This document shows, piece by piece, positions 9,686-18,125 of a stretch of DNA of 64,000 nucleotides. Below the pieces are notes generated by a model. That model was not told where the DNA came from, ran no database searches, and was given only the letters and a program-made list of their open reading frames with translations. The position numbers and the translations under genes are program-made. Numbering within the stretch: the first letter of the stretch is position 1; each line of letters begins with the position of its first letter. This DNA is from Arthrobacter sp. CJ23 (GTDB lineage Bacteria > Actinomycetota > Actinomycetes > Actinomycetales > Micrococcaceae), in the NCBI RefSeq assembly GCF_024741795.1, contig NZ_CP102950.1:1612001-1676000 (forward strand), read 5' to 3'.

Positions 9686-10654
9686 ATGGATGAAACGCTT
9701 GCAGTTCCCGCCCCGCAGCCCCCGGCTGACGGTTCCGCCACGCCCGCCTCGACGCTCAGCGGGCTGGCGTTCTCCAAGGGCCATGGAACGGGCAATGATT
9801 TCGTCCTGATCGCCGATTCCGAGGACTCCCACGTGATCTCCCCGGCGCAGGTGGCGCAGCTGTGCGACCGGCACCTGGGCATTGGCGGCGACGGCCTCAT
9901 CCGTGCCGTACCCTCCCGTTTCCTGCCTGAGGGCCGGGAGCTCCTCGCCACTGACCCCGCCGCCGAATGGTTCATGGACTACCGCAACGGCGACGGCTCA
10001 CTCTCGGAAATGTGCGGCAACGGCGTGCGCGTCTTCGTCCACTTCCTGATCGCCCAGGGACTCGTCCAGCTCGGCGCAGGCGATAGCCTCACCATCGGCA
10101 CACGCGGCGGCCTCAAGAAGATCGTCCGCACGGACAGCGGCTACGCCGTGGACATGGGCCCTTGGGAATTCATCTTCCCGGAGGAGGCCACCAGCAAGGC
10201 CATGGACGCGCTCGTCAGCGCCGAAGGCCTCGAAGTCGCCCGTCCCGGGCTCTCTGTCAGCATGGGCAACCCGCACACCGTGGTGGCCCTCGCCGAACTT
10301 GGGGAACTCGCCGCAACCCAGCTTTTCAAGGCCCCCGTGGTGGACCCGAAGCCCGTGAACGGCACCAACGTCGAATTCGTCGTTCCGGCCGAACCCCTGG
10401 TCCACGACGGCGTCGGCACCATCACCATGCGCGTCCATGAACGCGGTGTGGGCGAGACCCAGTCCTGCGGCACCGGTGCCTGCGCCGCGGCCGTCGCGAT
10501 CCGGCACTGGGCCGGGGACGGCGCTCCGGACGCTTGGCACGTAAACGTTCCGGGCGGCGTCGTCGATGTGAAGTTCTTCCCGGGCGACAGCGGCCGCGAG
10601 CATGTGGAGCTCAGCGGTCCCGCCGTCATCGTCGCTAGTGGGACGCTTTCCTGA
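9686..10654 (+). CDS. dapF: Diaminopimelate epimerase
   Basis: Interconverts LL- and meso-diaminopimelate for lysine synthesis. The two catalytic cysteines are visible: Cys110 in SEMCGNGVRVF and Cys261 in QSCGTGACA. FSKGHGTGNDFVLI is the typical start of the fold, preceded by about 27 extra residues. Length is 322 aa. The start is supported by the TAGCCT box 6 bases upstream. The last 20 bases overlap the convergent methyltransferase gene. Lysine made here could feed the Pls-type synthetase at 44.8-48.7 kb; that link is inference. Confidence 0.97.
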   Translation: MDETLAVPAPQPPADGSATPASTLSGLAFSKGHGTGNDFVLIADSEDSHVISPAQVAQLCDRHLGIGGDGLIRAVPSRFLPEGRELLATDPAAEWFMDYRNGDGSLSEMCGNGVRVFVHFLIAQGLVQLGAGDSLTIGTRGGLKKIVRTDSGYAVDMGPWEFIFPEEATSKAMDALVSAEGLEVARPGLSVSMGNPHTVVALAELGELAATQLFKAPVVDPKPVNGTNVEFVVPAEPLVHDGVGTITMRVHERGVGETQSCGTGACAAAVAIRHWAGDGAPDAWHVNVPGGVVDVKFFPGDSGREHVELSGPAVIVASGTLS

Positions 10655-11249
10655 CCCGCAGAATCCTGAAGGACTTGGAGGTGCTTTCACGGGACACCGT
10701 GAAGGTGCTGTCCAGCTGCTCGCCAAGCCAGCGTTGCAGCGAGTCCGAGCCGAGGTTCTTCTGGACCACGAGCCAGGCGTTGCCGCCCGGTGCCAGGCGC
10801 GGAAGCCACTTCAACAGCAGCGAGTGCAGTTCGTCCTTGCCGATACGGATGGGCGGGTTGGACCAGATGGTGTCGAACATCAGGGCAGGGTCGACGTCGT
10901 CGGGCAGGCTCGCGGTGACATTCCCCAGCTTCAGCGCGGCAGCGTTCTCGTTCGTCAGCGTGATGCAGCGCTCGTTGACGTCGACGGCGTAGACGCTCGC
11001 GTGCGGGGCCATAAGGCCCATGGTCAGCGCGATCGGTCCCCAGCCGCAGCCGATGTCCAGCAGATTTCCTTGCGGCGAGGGCGCCGGAACCTCGGCCAGG
11101 AGCACCGTGGTGCCCTTGTCCACGCCGTCCGGGCTGAAGATGCCGGAGGAGGTCTGCAGCCGGCGCTGGGCGCCGGCGAGTTCCACCGTGAGGGGCTTGC
11201 GGGTGAACGGTCCGGCCGGCTGGGCGCTGAAATAGTGTGCAGACTCCAT
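10635..11249 (-). CDS. Class I SAM-dependent methyltransferase, RsmC-like
   Basis: 204-residue methyltransferase of the MTS/RsmC type, which usually methylates guanine in 16S rRNA. The SAM-binding motif I is LLDIGCGWGPIAL, followed by the acidic motif VYAVDVNERC, and the substrate-binding NPP motif is in IWSNPPIRIGK. The ATG at 11249 (MESAHYF) is used because the family begins near HYFSAQPAG; upstream in-frame codons give no conserved sequence. It lacks the N-terminal half of E. coli RsmC, so the exact target base is uncertain. It converges on dapF with a 20-base overlap. Confidence 0.88.
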   Translation of the reverse strand: MESAHYFSAQPAGPFTRKPLTVELAGAQRRLQTSSGIFSPDGVDKGTTVLLAEVPAPSPQGNLLDIGCGWGPIALTMGLMAPHASVYAVDVNERCITLTNENAAALKLGNVTASLPDDVDPALMFDTIWSNPPIRIGKDELHSLLLKWLPRLAPGGNAWLVVQKNLGSDSLQRWLGEQLDSTFTVSRESTSKSFRILRVRKASH

Positions 11250-11677
11250 AATTTGCCAGATTAGTTGCCTGCGGGCGGCTTGGGAAACTGCCCGCCTCCG
11301 GCAGGCGGTTGACACGCGCTGCTAGGGTTGAAGACATGTTCTTGATCTTCGAGTAGCCGGCACCGCCCGCGACGCACGCCAGCGCACCAGCGCTGCGCCA
11401 TTCCGCACGGCAGGTCCCACCGGTACAGACTGTCCGCCATCCTCACGTTGGCGCCTGCAGTTGACCGGGCACTCAGAAGATCAATCCTCCCGCCACCAGG
11501 CCGCAGCCTCGGACCGGCGGCTTTCCCTGCAGCACCGTCCGCGGCCCAGACGCCGCAGCTGCCACGAAGCACACCCTGGAGGCCCGGATGACCCGAGACC
11601 GTCAGCCCAGCGCGAATACCGCACCGCTGGACGCCAAAGAGCACTATTCTGGATATGCCGAACACCATAAGGAGACC
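11250..11677 (+). promoter_or_regulatory. 428-base leader/intergenic region before hflX
   Basis: This gap carries no long gene. It holds a TAGGGT -10 box at 11323-11328, a 6-codon open frame starting 7 bases later, about 300 bases without other supported features, and an 8-codon open frame (11655-11681) whose stop overlaps the hflX ATG. No convincing intrinsic terminator could be picked by eye. The arrangement suggests translation-dependent control of hflX. Confidence 0.45.
11336..11356 (+). CDS. Possible leaderless 6-aa upstream peptide (MFLIFE)
   Basis: ATG TTC TTG ATC TTC GAG TAG begins 7 bases after TAGGGT, the spacing seen at other leaderless starts in this window. It encodes a very hydrophobic hexapeptide. 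It lies 322 bases before hflX. It may be a regulatory uORF or chance; no conservation data are available here. Confidence 0.35.
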   Translation: MFLIFE

Positions 11678-11681
11678 ATGA
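11655..11681 (+). CDS. Possible 8-aa peptide coupled to hflX
   Basis: Encodes MPNTIRRP. Its TGA overlaps the hflX ATG as ATGA, and the ribosome binding site of hflX (AAGGAG, 11668-11673) lies inside it. TATTCT at 11645-11650 precedes it by four bases and could be a -10 element. Translation of this frame would pass over and then reinitiate at hflX. Confidence 0.3.
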   Translation: MPNTIRRP

Positions 11682-13240
11682 CCACCCAGCAGCACTCCGG
11701 ATCCGAATCCGACGCCCAGAACATGGGGCCTGAAGAGATCCAGGCTGTCATCGACCGGATTTTGTCCAAGGAAGCCCCTTCCGCGGCTCCGGAGGACCAG
11801 GAGGCCAGGGGAGTGTTCGGCAAGGCCCAGGCGATCTCCAGCCTGGACCAAGAGCACAGCATCTATGACGGCGACCAGGAAGATCTTGCCGAGCGCCGCG
11901 CACTGCGCCGCACGGCCGGGCTGTCCACCGAACTCGAGGACGTCACCGAGGTCGAATACCGGCAGCTGCGCCTAGAGCGCGTGGTGCTGGCCGGGCTCTG
12001 GACCGAAGGCACCCTGGCGGACGCCGAGAATTCCCTGCGTGAACTGGCCGCACTGGCCGAAACCGCGGGCTCGGAGGTGCTGGACGGCATCGTCCAGCGC
12101 CGCACCAAGCCGGACCCGGGCACTTTCCTTGGCTCCGGCAAGGCGCAGGAACTGAAGGACATCGTGTCCGCCACCGGCGCCGACACCGTGGTGGTGGACA
12201 CTGAATTGGCCCCGTCGCAGCGGCGCGGACTGGAAGACATCGTCAAGGTCAAGGTGGTCGACCGGACCACCTTGATCCTGGACATCTTCGCGCAGCATGC
12301 CAAGAGCCGCGAAGGCAAGGCCCAGGTTGAACTGGCCCAGCTCGAATACCTGCTGCCGCGCCTGCGCGGCTGGGGTGACTCGATGTCACGCCAGGCCGGT
12401 GGCCAGGTGGGCGGTGCCGGCGCCGGCATGGGCTCGCGTGGCCCTGGTGAGACGAAGATCGAACTGGACCGCCGCCGCATCCGCACCCGGATGGCCAAGC
12501 TGCGGCGCGAGATCGCCGCCATGAAGCCGGCACGCGAGACCAAACGGGCCAACCGCCGTCGCAATGCCGTGCCCTCTGTGGCGATCGCCGGCTACACCAA
12601 CGCCGGGAAGTCCTCCCTGCTCAACAGGCTCACGGACGCGGGTGTCCTGGTCGAGAACGCCCTGTTCGCCACACTTGACCCCACAGTCCGCAAGGCACAG
12701 ACCCCGGATGGCATCGGGTACACCCTGGCGGACACGGTCGGCTTCGTGCGTTCGCTGCCCACCCAGCTTGTGGAAGCCTTCCGCTCCACCTTGGAGGAAG
12801 TGGCCGACGCCGATCTCATCCTGCACGTCGTGGACGCCTCCCACCCGGACCCCGAGGGCCAGATTGCCGCCGTGCGGGCCGTGTTCACCGAGGTGGACGC
12901 CCGCAAGGTCCAGGAGATCATCGTGCTCAACAAGGTGGACGTGGCGGATCCTTTCGTCGTCGAGCGCCTGAAGCAGAAGGAACCGCGGCACGCGGTGGTG
13001 TCCACCCGCACCGGCCAGGGCATCCGCGAACTCCTGCAGATGATCAGCGAGGCCATTCCGCGCCCCGGCGTTCGCCTGGAAGTGCTCATTCCCTACAACC
13101 GCGGGGAAATGATCAACAAGCTGCATACCTCCGACGTCGAGATCCTGAGCCTCGAACATGAGGAGGACGGCACGCGCGTGGTGGTCATGGTCCGCGAGGG
13201 CCTGGCCGCCGAACTGGAGTCGTTCGTCACCAATGGTTGA
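11678..13240 (+). CDS. hflX: Ribosome-associated GTPase HflX
   Basis: GTPase that binds the 50S subunit and splits or rescues stalled ribosomes after heat or antibiotic stress. The HflX N-terminal nucleotide-binding domain is present (GTFLGSGKAQELKDIV, DTELAPSQRRGLEDI), then the conserved GRGxGExxxE-type stretch SRGPGETKIELDRRRIRTR. The G domain has G1 GYTNAGKS, G3 DTVGF and G4 NKVD. Length is 520 aa, with about 75 extra N-terminal residues. The ATG at 11678 follows TAAGGAG at short spacing. The stop overlaps the helicase start by 8 bases. Confidence 0.96.
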   Translation: MTTQQHSGSESDAQNMGPEEIQAVIDRILSKEAPSAAPEDQEARGVFGKAQAISSLDQEHSIYDGDQEDLAERRALRRTAGLSTELEDVTEVEYRQLRLERVVLAGLWTEGTLADAENSLRELAALAETAGSEVLDGIVQRRTKPDPGTFLGSGKAQELKDIVSATGADTVVVDTELAPSQRRGLEDIVKVKVVDRTTLILDIFAQHAKSREGKAQVELAQLEYLLPRLRGWGDSMSRQAGGQVGGAGAGMGSRGPGETKIELDRRRIRTRMAKLRREIAAMKPARETKRANRRRNAVPSVAIAGYTNAGKSSLLNRLTDAGVLVENALFATLDPTVRKAQTPDGIGYTLADTVGFVRSLPTQLVEAFRSTLEEVADADLILHVVDASHPDPEGQIAAVRAVFTEVDARKVQEIIVLNKVDVADPFVVERLKQKEPRHAVVSTRTGQGIRELLQMISEAIPRPGVRLEVLIPYNRGEMINKLHTSDVEILSLEHEEDGTRVVVMVREGLAAELESFVTNG

Positions 13241-15290
13241 GAAGGTGGCGGCGGACGCAAAGGCATCGCCGGGGGAGCAGTTCACGCTTGATCTCCTGGA
13301 CAAGGCCGTGGACGGAATGGGCGGCCAGAGCCGTGAGGGCCAGCACGAGATGGCCCGGCACGTCGCCCGGGCCATCGATACCGGGGAACATCTGCTGGTC
13401 CAGGCCGGGACAGGCACGGGAAAGTCCTTGGCGTACCTGATTCCCCTGATCGCCCACGCCATGGACAGCAACAAGCCGACCCTCGTGTCCACCGCCACCC
13501 TCGCACTGCAGACCCAGATTGTGGGCCGCGACCTGCCGCGGCTGCTCAAGACGATCGATTCCGTCCTGGAACGCCCCGTCAACGTGGCGCTCGTGAAGGG
13601 GCGGGCCAACTACGTGTGCCTGCAGAAGCTTGAGGGCGGCTTCCCCAGCGAGGAGCCGGCCGAGGGCCAGCTGTTCTCGCTCGGCGAGGACACCAGCGTG
13701 CCGCACTTTGCCGCCGCAGTGGGCGGCCCGTCATCGCAACTGGGCAAGGAAGTGGTCCGGCTGCGCGAGTGGGCCGAAAAGACAGCCACCGGTGACCGCG
13801 ACGAGCTCATGCCCGGCGTCACCGACCGTGCCTGGCGGCAGGTCTCCGTGACGTCCATGGAATGCCTCGGCGCGCAGAAGTGCCCCATGGCCGAGGACTG
13901 CTTCAGCGAGCTGGCCCGGGCCCGGGCCGCCGAGGCCGACGTCGTGGTGACCAACCATGCGATGCTCGCCGTCAGTGCCTTCGAGGGCCTGGCCGTGCTG
14001 CCCGAGTACGACGTGGTGGTGGTGGACGAGGCCCACGAACTGCAGGACCGGGTCACCGGCGCTGTGTCCGGGCAGCTGTCCGTGGCCATGGTCCACGCCG
14101 CCGCGTCCAGCGCGCGCAAGCACACCGCCATCACCGTGGACGCACTGTACGCGGCCGCGGAACGCCTGGAGCATGCGGTGGCGGGCGCGCCGAGCGGCCT
14201 GCTGCCCAATGGGCTGAACAGTGAGCAGCTCGATTGCGTCGACCAGCTGCGTGACGCCTCGCGCGCCGCCCTGTCCGACTCGAAGTCGGACTCGGCCAAC
14301 GCCGTTGACGGCGGCCGGCAGCTGGCCCGCTCGCGGCTCATGCTCATCCTCGAGTTGTGCGAGCGACTGCTGGCAGCCAACGAAAACCGCGAGGTGGTCT
14401 GGTTCTCGCGCAACAGCACCTTCGACCCCCAGCAGGGCTACGCGCAGCCCGACGAGACCTCGCCCGTGCTGATCAACGTTGCCCCGCTGAGCGTGGCCGG
14501 CCGCCTGCGGGAAGGCCTTTTCGCCGGGCACACGGTGGTGCTGACCTCGGCCACCTTGGCGATCGGTTCCGCATTCGAACCGGCTGCCGCCGGGCTGGGC
14601 CTGATTGGCGACGGCGCCCCCGGTTGGACCGGGATCGACGTCGGTTCCCCGTTCGACTATCCCAGGCAGGGCGTGCTCTATGTGGCCAGGCACCTGCCCA
14701 AACCGGGCCGCGGCACGTCCCCCGAGGCGCTGGACGAGCTCGAGGACCTCATCCGGGCTTCCGGCGGCGGCGCCCTGTGCCTCTTCTCCTCACGGAGGGC
14801 GGCTGAGGAAGCTGCCGAGGCCATGCGGGCCAGGCTCGACGTCGACATTCTCTGCCAGGGTGAATCGACCATGGCGGCGCTGGTGCGCCAATTCGCTGAG
14901 GAACCGGATACCTGCCTGTTCGGCACGATGTCCCTGTGGCAGGGCGTGGACGTGCCGGGCGGCTCCTGCCGGCTGGTGGTCATCGACCGCATTCCGTTCC
15001 CGCGCCCCGACGATCCGCTGATGACGGCCCGCTCACGGGCCGTGGCACAGTCCGGCGGCAACGGCTTCATGGCCGTCTCGGCAACGCATGCGGCCATCCG
15101 CCTGGCCCAGGGGGCCGGGCGCCTGATCCGTTCCACCGGCGACAAGGGCGTGGTGGCCGTGTTGGATTCCCGGCTCTCCACAGAGCGCTACGGCGGGTTC
15201 CTGCGCGCCGCCCTGCCGCCGTTCTGGGCCACCACGGACCGGACAGTGGTGCGGGGCGTGCTGGAACGGCTGCACGCAGCAGACTCCTAA
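13233..15290 (+). CDS. DinG-type ATP-dependent DNA helicase
   Basis: 685-residue superfamily 2 helicase of the XPD/DinG class, which unwinds 5'-tailed DNA, R-loops or damaged forks. Walker A is AGTGTGKSLAYLIPL and the DEAH box is VVVDEAHELQD. Four cysteines between them (YVCLQ, then MECLGAQKCPMAEDC) fit the iron-sulfur cluster of this class. Motif VI appears as QGAGRLIRS. The ATG at 13233 lies inside the end of hflX, so both are probably co-transcribed. Downstream the locus is interrupted by two insertion sequences. Confidence 0.93.
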   Translation: MVEKVAADAKASPGEQFTLDLLDKAVDGMGGQSREGQHEMARHVARAIDTGEHLLVQAGTGTGKSLAYLIPLIAHAMDSNKPTLVSTATLALQTQIVGRDLPRLLKTIDSVLERPVNVALVKGRANYVCLQKLEGGFPSEEPAEGQLFSLGEDTSVPHFAAAVGGPSSQLGKEVVRLREWAEKTATGDRDELMPGVTDRAWRQVSVTSMECLGAQKCPMAEDCFSELARARAAEADVVVTNHAMLAVSAFEGLAVLPEYDVVVVDEAHELQDRVTGAVSGQLSVAMVHAAASSARKHTAITVDALYAAAERLEHAVAGAPSGLLPNGLNSEQLDCVDQLRDASRAALSDSKSDSANAVDGGRQLARSRLMLILELCERLLAANENREVVWFSRNSTFDPQQGYAQPDETSPVLINVAPLSVAGRLREGLFAGHTVVLTSATLAIGSAFEPAAAGLGLIGDGAPGWTGIDVGSPFDYPRQGVLYVARHLPKPGRGTSPEALDELEDLIRASGGGALCLFSSRRAAEEAAEAMRARLDVDILCQGESTMAALVRQFAEEPDTCLFGTMSLWQGVDVPGGSCRLVVIDRIPFPRPDDPLMTARSRAVAQSGGNGFMAVSATHAAIRLAQGAGRLIRSTGDKGVVAVLDSRLSTERYGGFLRAALPPFWATTDRTVVRGVLERLHAADS

Positions 15291-15398
15291 TATGTAGTCG
15301 TTTCTGTCAAGAGGCAGGACGAAGCGGTCCCGGGTGTGTGAACTGCTCCCCGGAAGTTGGACTGAGAAATTCAGTTCCGACTCCCGGGGAGCAGTTTT

Positions 15399-15887
15399 AT
15401 GTATGCGAGCAGTTCGTTATCAGAGGATCAGCGCGAGGCCGCGGTAGCGTGGTTTGAGAAGGGCATCGCGGATAAGGCGACGGCCAGGGCGCTGGCTGTG
15501 TCTCGGGCGCCGGTCAAGCGTCTCTATCGGCGGTGGAGGATCCATGGTCGAGGAGCGCTGGTGACCAAGCCGACGAAGCAGAAGTACTCTTTCGAATCTA
15601 AGCTCGCGTTGGTCGAACGGTTCATCGCTGGCGAGACTGCCCCGGATCTGGCGGTGGAGGCCGGTTTGTCCTCGCCTCGCCTACTGGAAGCCTGGATCAG
15701 GGCGTATCGGCTGGAGGGCGAGGACGGGTTGCGGCCCAAGCCCAAAGGCAGGCCCCGGAAGCCAGATTCCCCGCCGCCTGCGGAGCTGCCCGAGTTGGAG
15801 AGGTTGCGGCGGGAGAACGAGCGGTTGCGCTCCGAGGTGGCGTACCTGGGAAAATTGCGGGCCTTGAGGGCGCAAAAACAACGGTGA
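15399..15887 (+). CDS. IS3-family OrfA (helix-turn-helix protein)
   Basis: 162-residue DNA-binding protein of the element. Two helix-turn-helix units are visible (EKGIADKATARALAVSRAPVKRLY and AGETAPDLAVEAGLSSPRLLEAW), then a basic Pro-rich linker (KPKGRPRKP). The C-terminal leucine zipper is LERLRRENERLRSEVAYLGKL, used for oligomerisation. This two-HTH layout is that of the IS150-like subgroup. The frame ends CAA AAA CAA CGG TGA; the run of five A at 15874-15878 is a possible -1 slip site for an OrfAB fusion. Confidence 0.92.
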   Translation: MYASSSLSEDQREAAVAWFEKGIADKATARALAVSRAPVKRLYRRWRIHGRGALVTKPTKQKYSFESKLALVERFIAGETAPDLAVEAGLSSPRLLEAWIRAYRLEGEDGLRPKPKGRPRKPDSPPPAELPELERLRRENERLRSEVAYLGKLRALRAQKQR

Positions 15888-16738
15888 AGGTCCAGGCCCT
15901 CATCGCCCTCAAGGCTGACTTCCCCCTGCCCGTTCTGCTGGATGTCTCAGGGCTTGCCCGGTCGACGTTCTTCTATCACCAGGCCCGTCTCCAGGCACCC
16001 GATCCGAAGGAAGCACTCAAGGCTGCAGTCACGGAGATCTTCGAGAAGAACCACGGCCGGTACGGGCACCGCCGCATCCACACCGAGCTGGTCAAGCAAG
16101 GCTGGACGGTCGCGAAGAAGACCGTGCTGAAGCTGATGCGCTTACTGCAACTGCTCTGCAAGGTCCGGCGGAAGAAGCGCTACAACTCCTACCGAGGCGA
16201 ACAGGGCGCCATTGCCCCGAACCTGCTGAACCGGGAGTTCGACGCTGATGCCCCGAACCAGAAGTGGGTTACCGACGTGACGGAGTTCCGCGTCGGGGAC
16301 CGGAAGCTCTATCTCTCACCGGTCATGGACCTCTTCGACCGGCAGATCATCTCCTACACCATCGGTTCGTCCCCGAACCTGGAGCTGACCAACACCTCAC
16401 TGCGCGAGGCCCTGGCGACGCTCGAGTCCGGCCAGCAGCCGCTCGTGCATTCGGACCAGGGCTTCCAGTACCAGCACGCCTCCTGGCGGAACCTCCTGCA
16501 AGGTGCCGGCGCGGCCCAATCGATGTCCCGCAAGGGCAACTGCTACGACAACGCCGTCATGGAGAACTACTTCGGACACCTCAAGGAAGAACTCTTCCAC
16601 TACGTCCGGTTCCTCAACACCGAAGCACTGGCAACGGCTTTGCACGAGTACATCCGCTGGTACAACACCGAACGGATCTCCACAAAGCTCAAGGGCCTGA
16701 GCCCGGTGCAATACCGTGCCCAGACCCTTGCAGCCTAG
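15884..16738 (+). CDS. IS3-family transposase OrfB
   Basis: 284-residue DDE transposase, also supplied as the C-terminal part of an OrfAB fusion. After an HTH_21-like region (HGRYGHRRIHTEL), the rve integrase core carries the triad Asp131 (WVTDVTEF), Asp191 (LVHSDQGFQY) and Glu227 (AVMENYFGHLKEE), followed by YNTERISTKLKGLSPVQYR. GTG at 15884 overlaps the OrfA stop as GTGA, in the -1 frame relative to OrfA, so both reinitiation and frameshifting are possible. No inactivating change is seen. Confidence 0.94.
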   Translation: MKVQALIALKADFPLPVLLDVSGLARSTFFYHQARLQAPDPKEALKAAVTEIFEKNHGRYGHRRIHTELVKQGWTVAKKTVLKLMRLLQLLCKVRRKKRYNSYRGEQGAIAPNLLNREFDADAPNQKWVTDVTEFRVGDRKLYLSPVMDLFDRQIISYTIGSSPNLELTNTSLREALATLESGQQPLVHSDQGFQYQHASWRNLLQGAGAAQSMSRKGNCYDNAVMENYFGHLKEELFHYVRFLNTEALATALHEYIRWYNTERISTKLKGLSPVQYRAQTLAA

Positions 16739-16777
16739 AATCCCATTTAGCCAGTCCAACATTCGGGGACCAGTTCA

Positions 16778-17018
16778 GTGTGGAGCTGGGGCCGCTTCTT
16801 TGATGGTGGGCCGGGGCGTCTGTTTGGTGTTCAGCGTGTCGTTGGCGACGGCGTGGTCAGACTAATATGCGCGGGTTGGTTACCGCAGGGCGAAGGTGTT
16901 CGGCTGGAGGGTATCGCTTCTCTAGGGTCGGGCGTGGCCCCGTTGGGGGCTGCCCATAGGAGTGACGCGAGTTCACTCCACGCGCTGCGAGACACCGACG
17001 CAGAGGCCCCGGGGGTTT
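16778..17018. other. Non-coding gap between the two insertion sequences
   Basis: 241 bases with no supported gene. It starts with the target duplication of the IS3 element and must also hold the 3' end of the IS110 element. A small hairpin, GGAGTGA (16959-16965) with TCACTCC (16973-16979), lies in it. The exact IS110 boundary cannot be fixed without comparison to an empty site. Confidence 0.4.
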
Positions 17019-18125
17019 TCAGGGCCGCTGCTGTGTGGCGGCGGTTTGAGCTTCGCTGGCCAGAGACCAGCACCAGCCGGCCAGTTCCCGGGCGATCGCG
17101 ACGTTCGCGACCACGGGCCGTTTCCGGTGTTCGAGGTAGACGAGCCAGCGCTCATGGAGGCGCCGGTTGCCGGCCTGCCCGCGGGCCCGTGCCGCGGGGG
17201 TGGCGGCTTCCCACCGCGAACGCATAAGCGTTGAGGGGTGGGTGTAGGGCCGGCGATGGTGCCAGGCGGCCTCGATGAGCAGCCGGCGGGCGTGGGTGTT
17301 GCCGGTCTTGGTGATGCCGCCCTGGGCGCGGCGCTGGCCGGAGGAGTTCTCCGACGGCACCAGGCCCAGGTAGGCGCCGATCGTGGATCCGGTGAACCGG
17401 TTCCAGTCCCCGATCTCGACGGCCAGGCCGAACGCGGTCAGCGTCGAGACCCCGCGCAGGCATTCCAGCGCCCGCACCACCGGGGTGTATTCGCTGTCAT
17501 AGGCGATTTTCGTGATGGCCGCATCCAGGCGGTCCCGCCGGGCCAGAGCCTGCGTGACAGCCTCAAGGGCAAGATCGTAGGCCAGCTGCAGGGGCGCGGA
17601 GTCGAAGCGTTGCCGGTAGAGCCAGCCCATGTGGGTCTGGGTCCAGGTGTCCCCGCCGCTGTAGTGGATGCCCTGGCGCAGCAGCAGTTTCGAGACCCGG
17701 TGCCGGGCCCGCATCAGGTCCCCGCGGGTATCTTCCCGGGCCCGGACCAGGTCCCTGGCCGCTTCCTGCCCGGGGCCCGGGACGGTGACCTCGGTGATCT
17801 GGTCCAGCTTCAAGAGCCGGGCCAGATGCAGGGCATCGTTGCGGTCCGTTTTTACCCGGTCCCCGGGCGGGCGTTGGAGCTTGGACTGGGCCGCGACCAC
17901 ACAATCAACACCGGCCGCCCGCAACACCCGGGCCAGGACGAAACCGGTCGGGCCGGCTTCGTAAACGACCCGGGACGGGCCAGGCAGCCCCTGGACCCAG
18001 GCCAGGATCTCCCCATGGTCCGGGGTCAGCCGGGCCCGGAGAACCTCACCGGTCTGCCCGTCGATCGCGCAGGCAACAACCGACAGGGCGTGGACATCCA
18101 GGCCCACGTGAGTACGCTCGAACAT
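17019..18125 (-). CDS. IS110-family transposase (DEDD recombinase)
   Basis: 368-residue recombinase with a RuvC-like DEDD domain at the N-terminus: Asp10 (GLDVH), Glu56 (YEAGP), Asp94 and Asp97 (KTDRNDA). The C-terminal Transposase_20 domain (LRGVSTLTAFGLAVEIGDW to YLGLVPSENSSG) includes the serine region used in cleavage and continues through KTGNTHARRLLIEAAW. The ATG at 18125 is preceded by GGAGGT at 7 bases spacing; a TTG further upstream would overlap that ribosome binding site. The frame is intact, so the element may be active. Confidence 0.94.
   Translation of the reverse strand: MFERTHVGLDVHALSVVACAIDGQTGEVLRARLTPDHGEILAWVQGLPGPSRVVYEAGPTGFVLARVLRAAGVDCVVAAQSKLQRPPGDRVKTDRNDALHLARLLKLDQITEVTVPGPGQEAARDLVRAREDTRGDLMRARHRVSKLLLRQGIHYSGGDTWTQTHMGWLYRQRFDSAPLQLAYDLALEAVTQALARRDRLDAAITKIAYDSEYTPVVRALECLRGVSTLTAFGLAVEIGDWNRFTGSTIGAYLGLVPSENSSGQRRAQGGITKTGNTHARRLLIEAAWHHRRPYTHPSTLMRSRWEAATPAARARGQAGNRRLHERWLVYLEHRKRPVVANVAIARELAGWCWSLASEAQTAATQQRP

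Larger units (their letters stand above)
15339..16777 (+). mobile_element. Intact IS3-family insertion sequence
   Basis: A 1,439-bp element. The left inverted repeat is at 15339-15365 and the right one at 16751-16777. Read inwards, both begin TGAACTG and continue with TCCCCG and GTTGGACTG; they match at about 23 of 27 positions. GTGTG lies immediately outside each end (15334-15338 and 16778-16782), fitting a 5-bp target duplication. It carries two overlapping frames, orfA and orfB. Complete ends, intact frames and the duplication suggest a fairly recent insertion downstream of the DinG-type helicase. Confidence 0.9.

Noticed and set aside
15874..15880. Canonical -1 frameshift heptamer at the OrfA/OrfB junction
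   Set aside because: The run CAAAAAC gives codons CAA AAA, not the X XXY YYZ pattern; slippage on AAA is possible but the signal is weak, and GTGA coupling may suffice.
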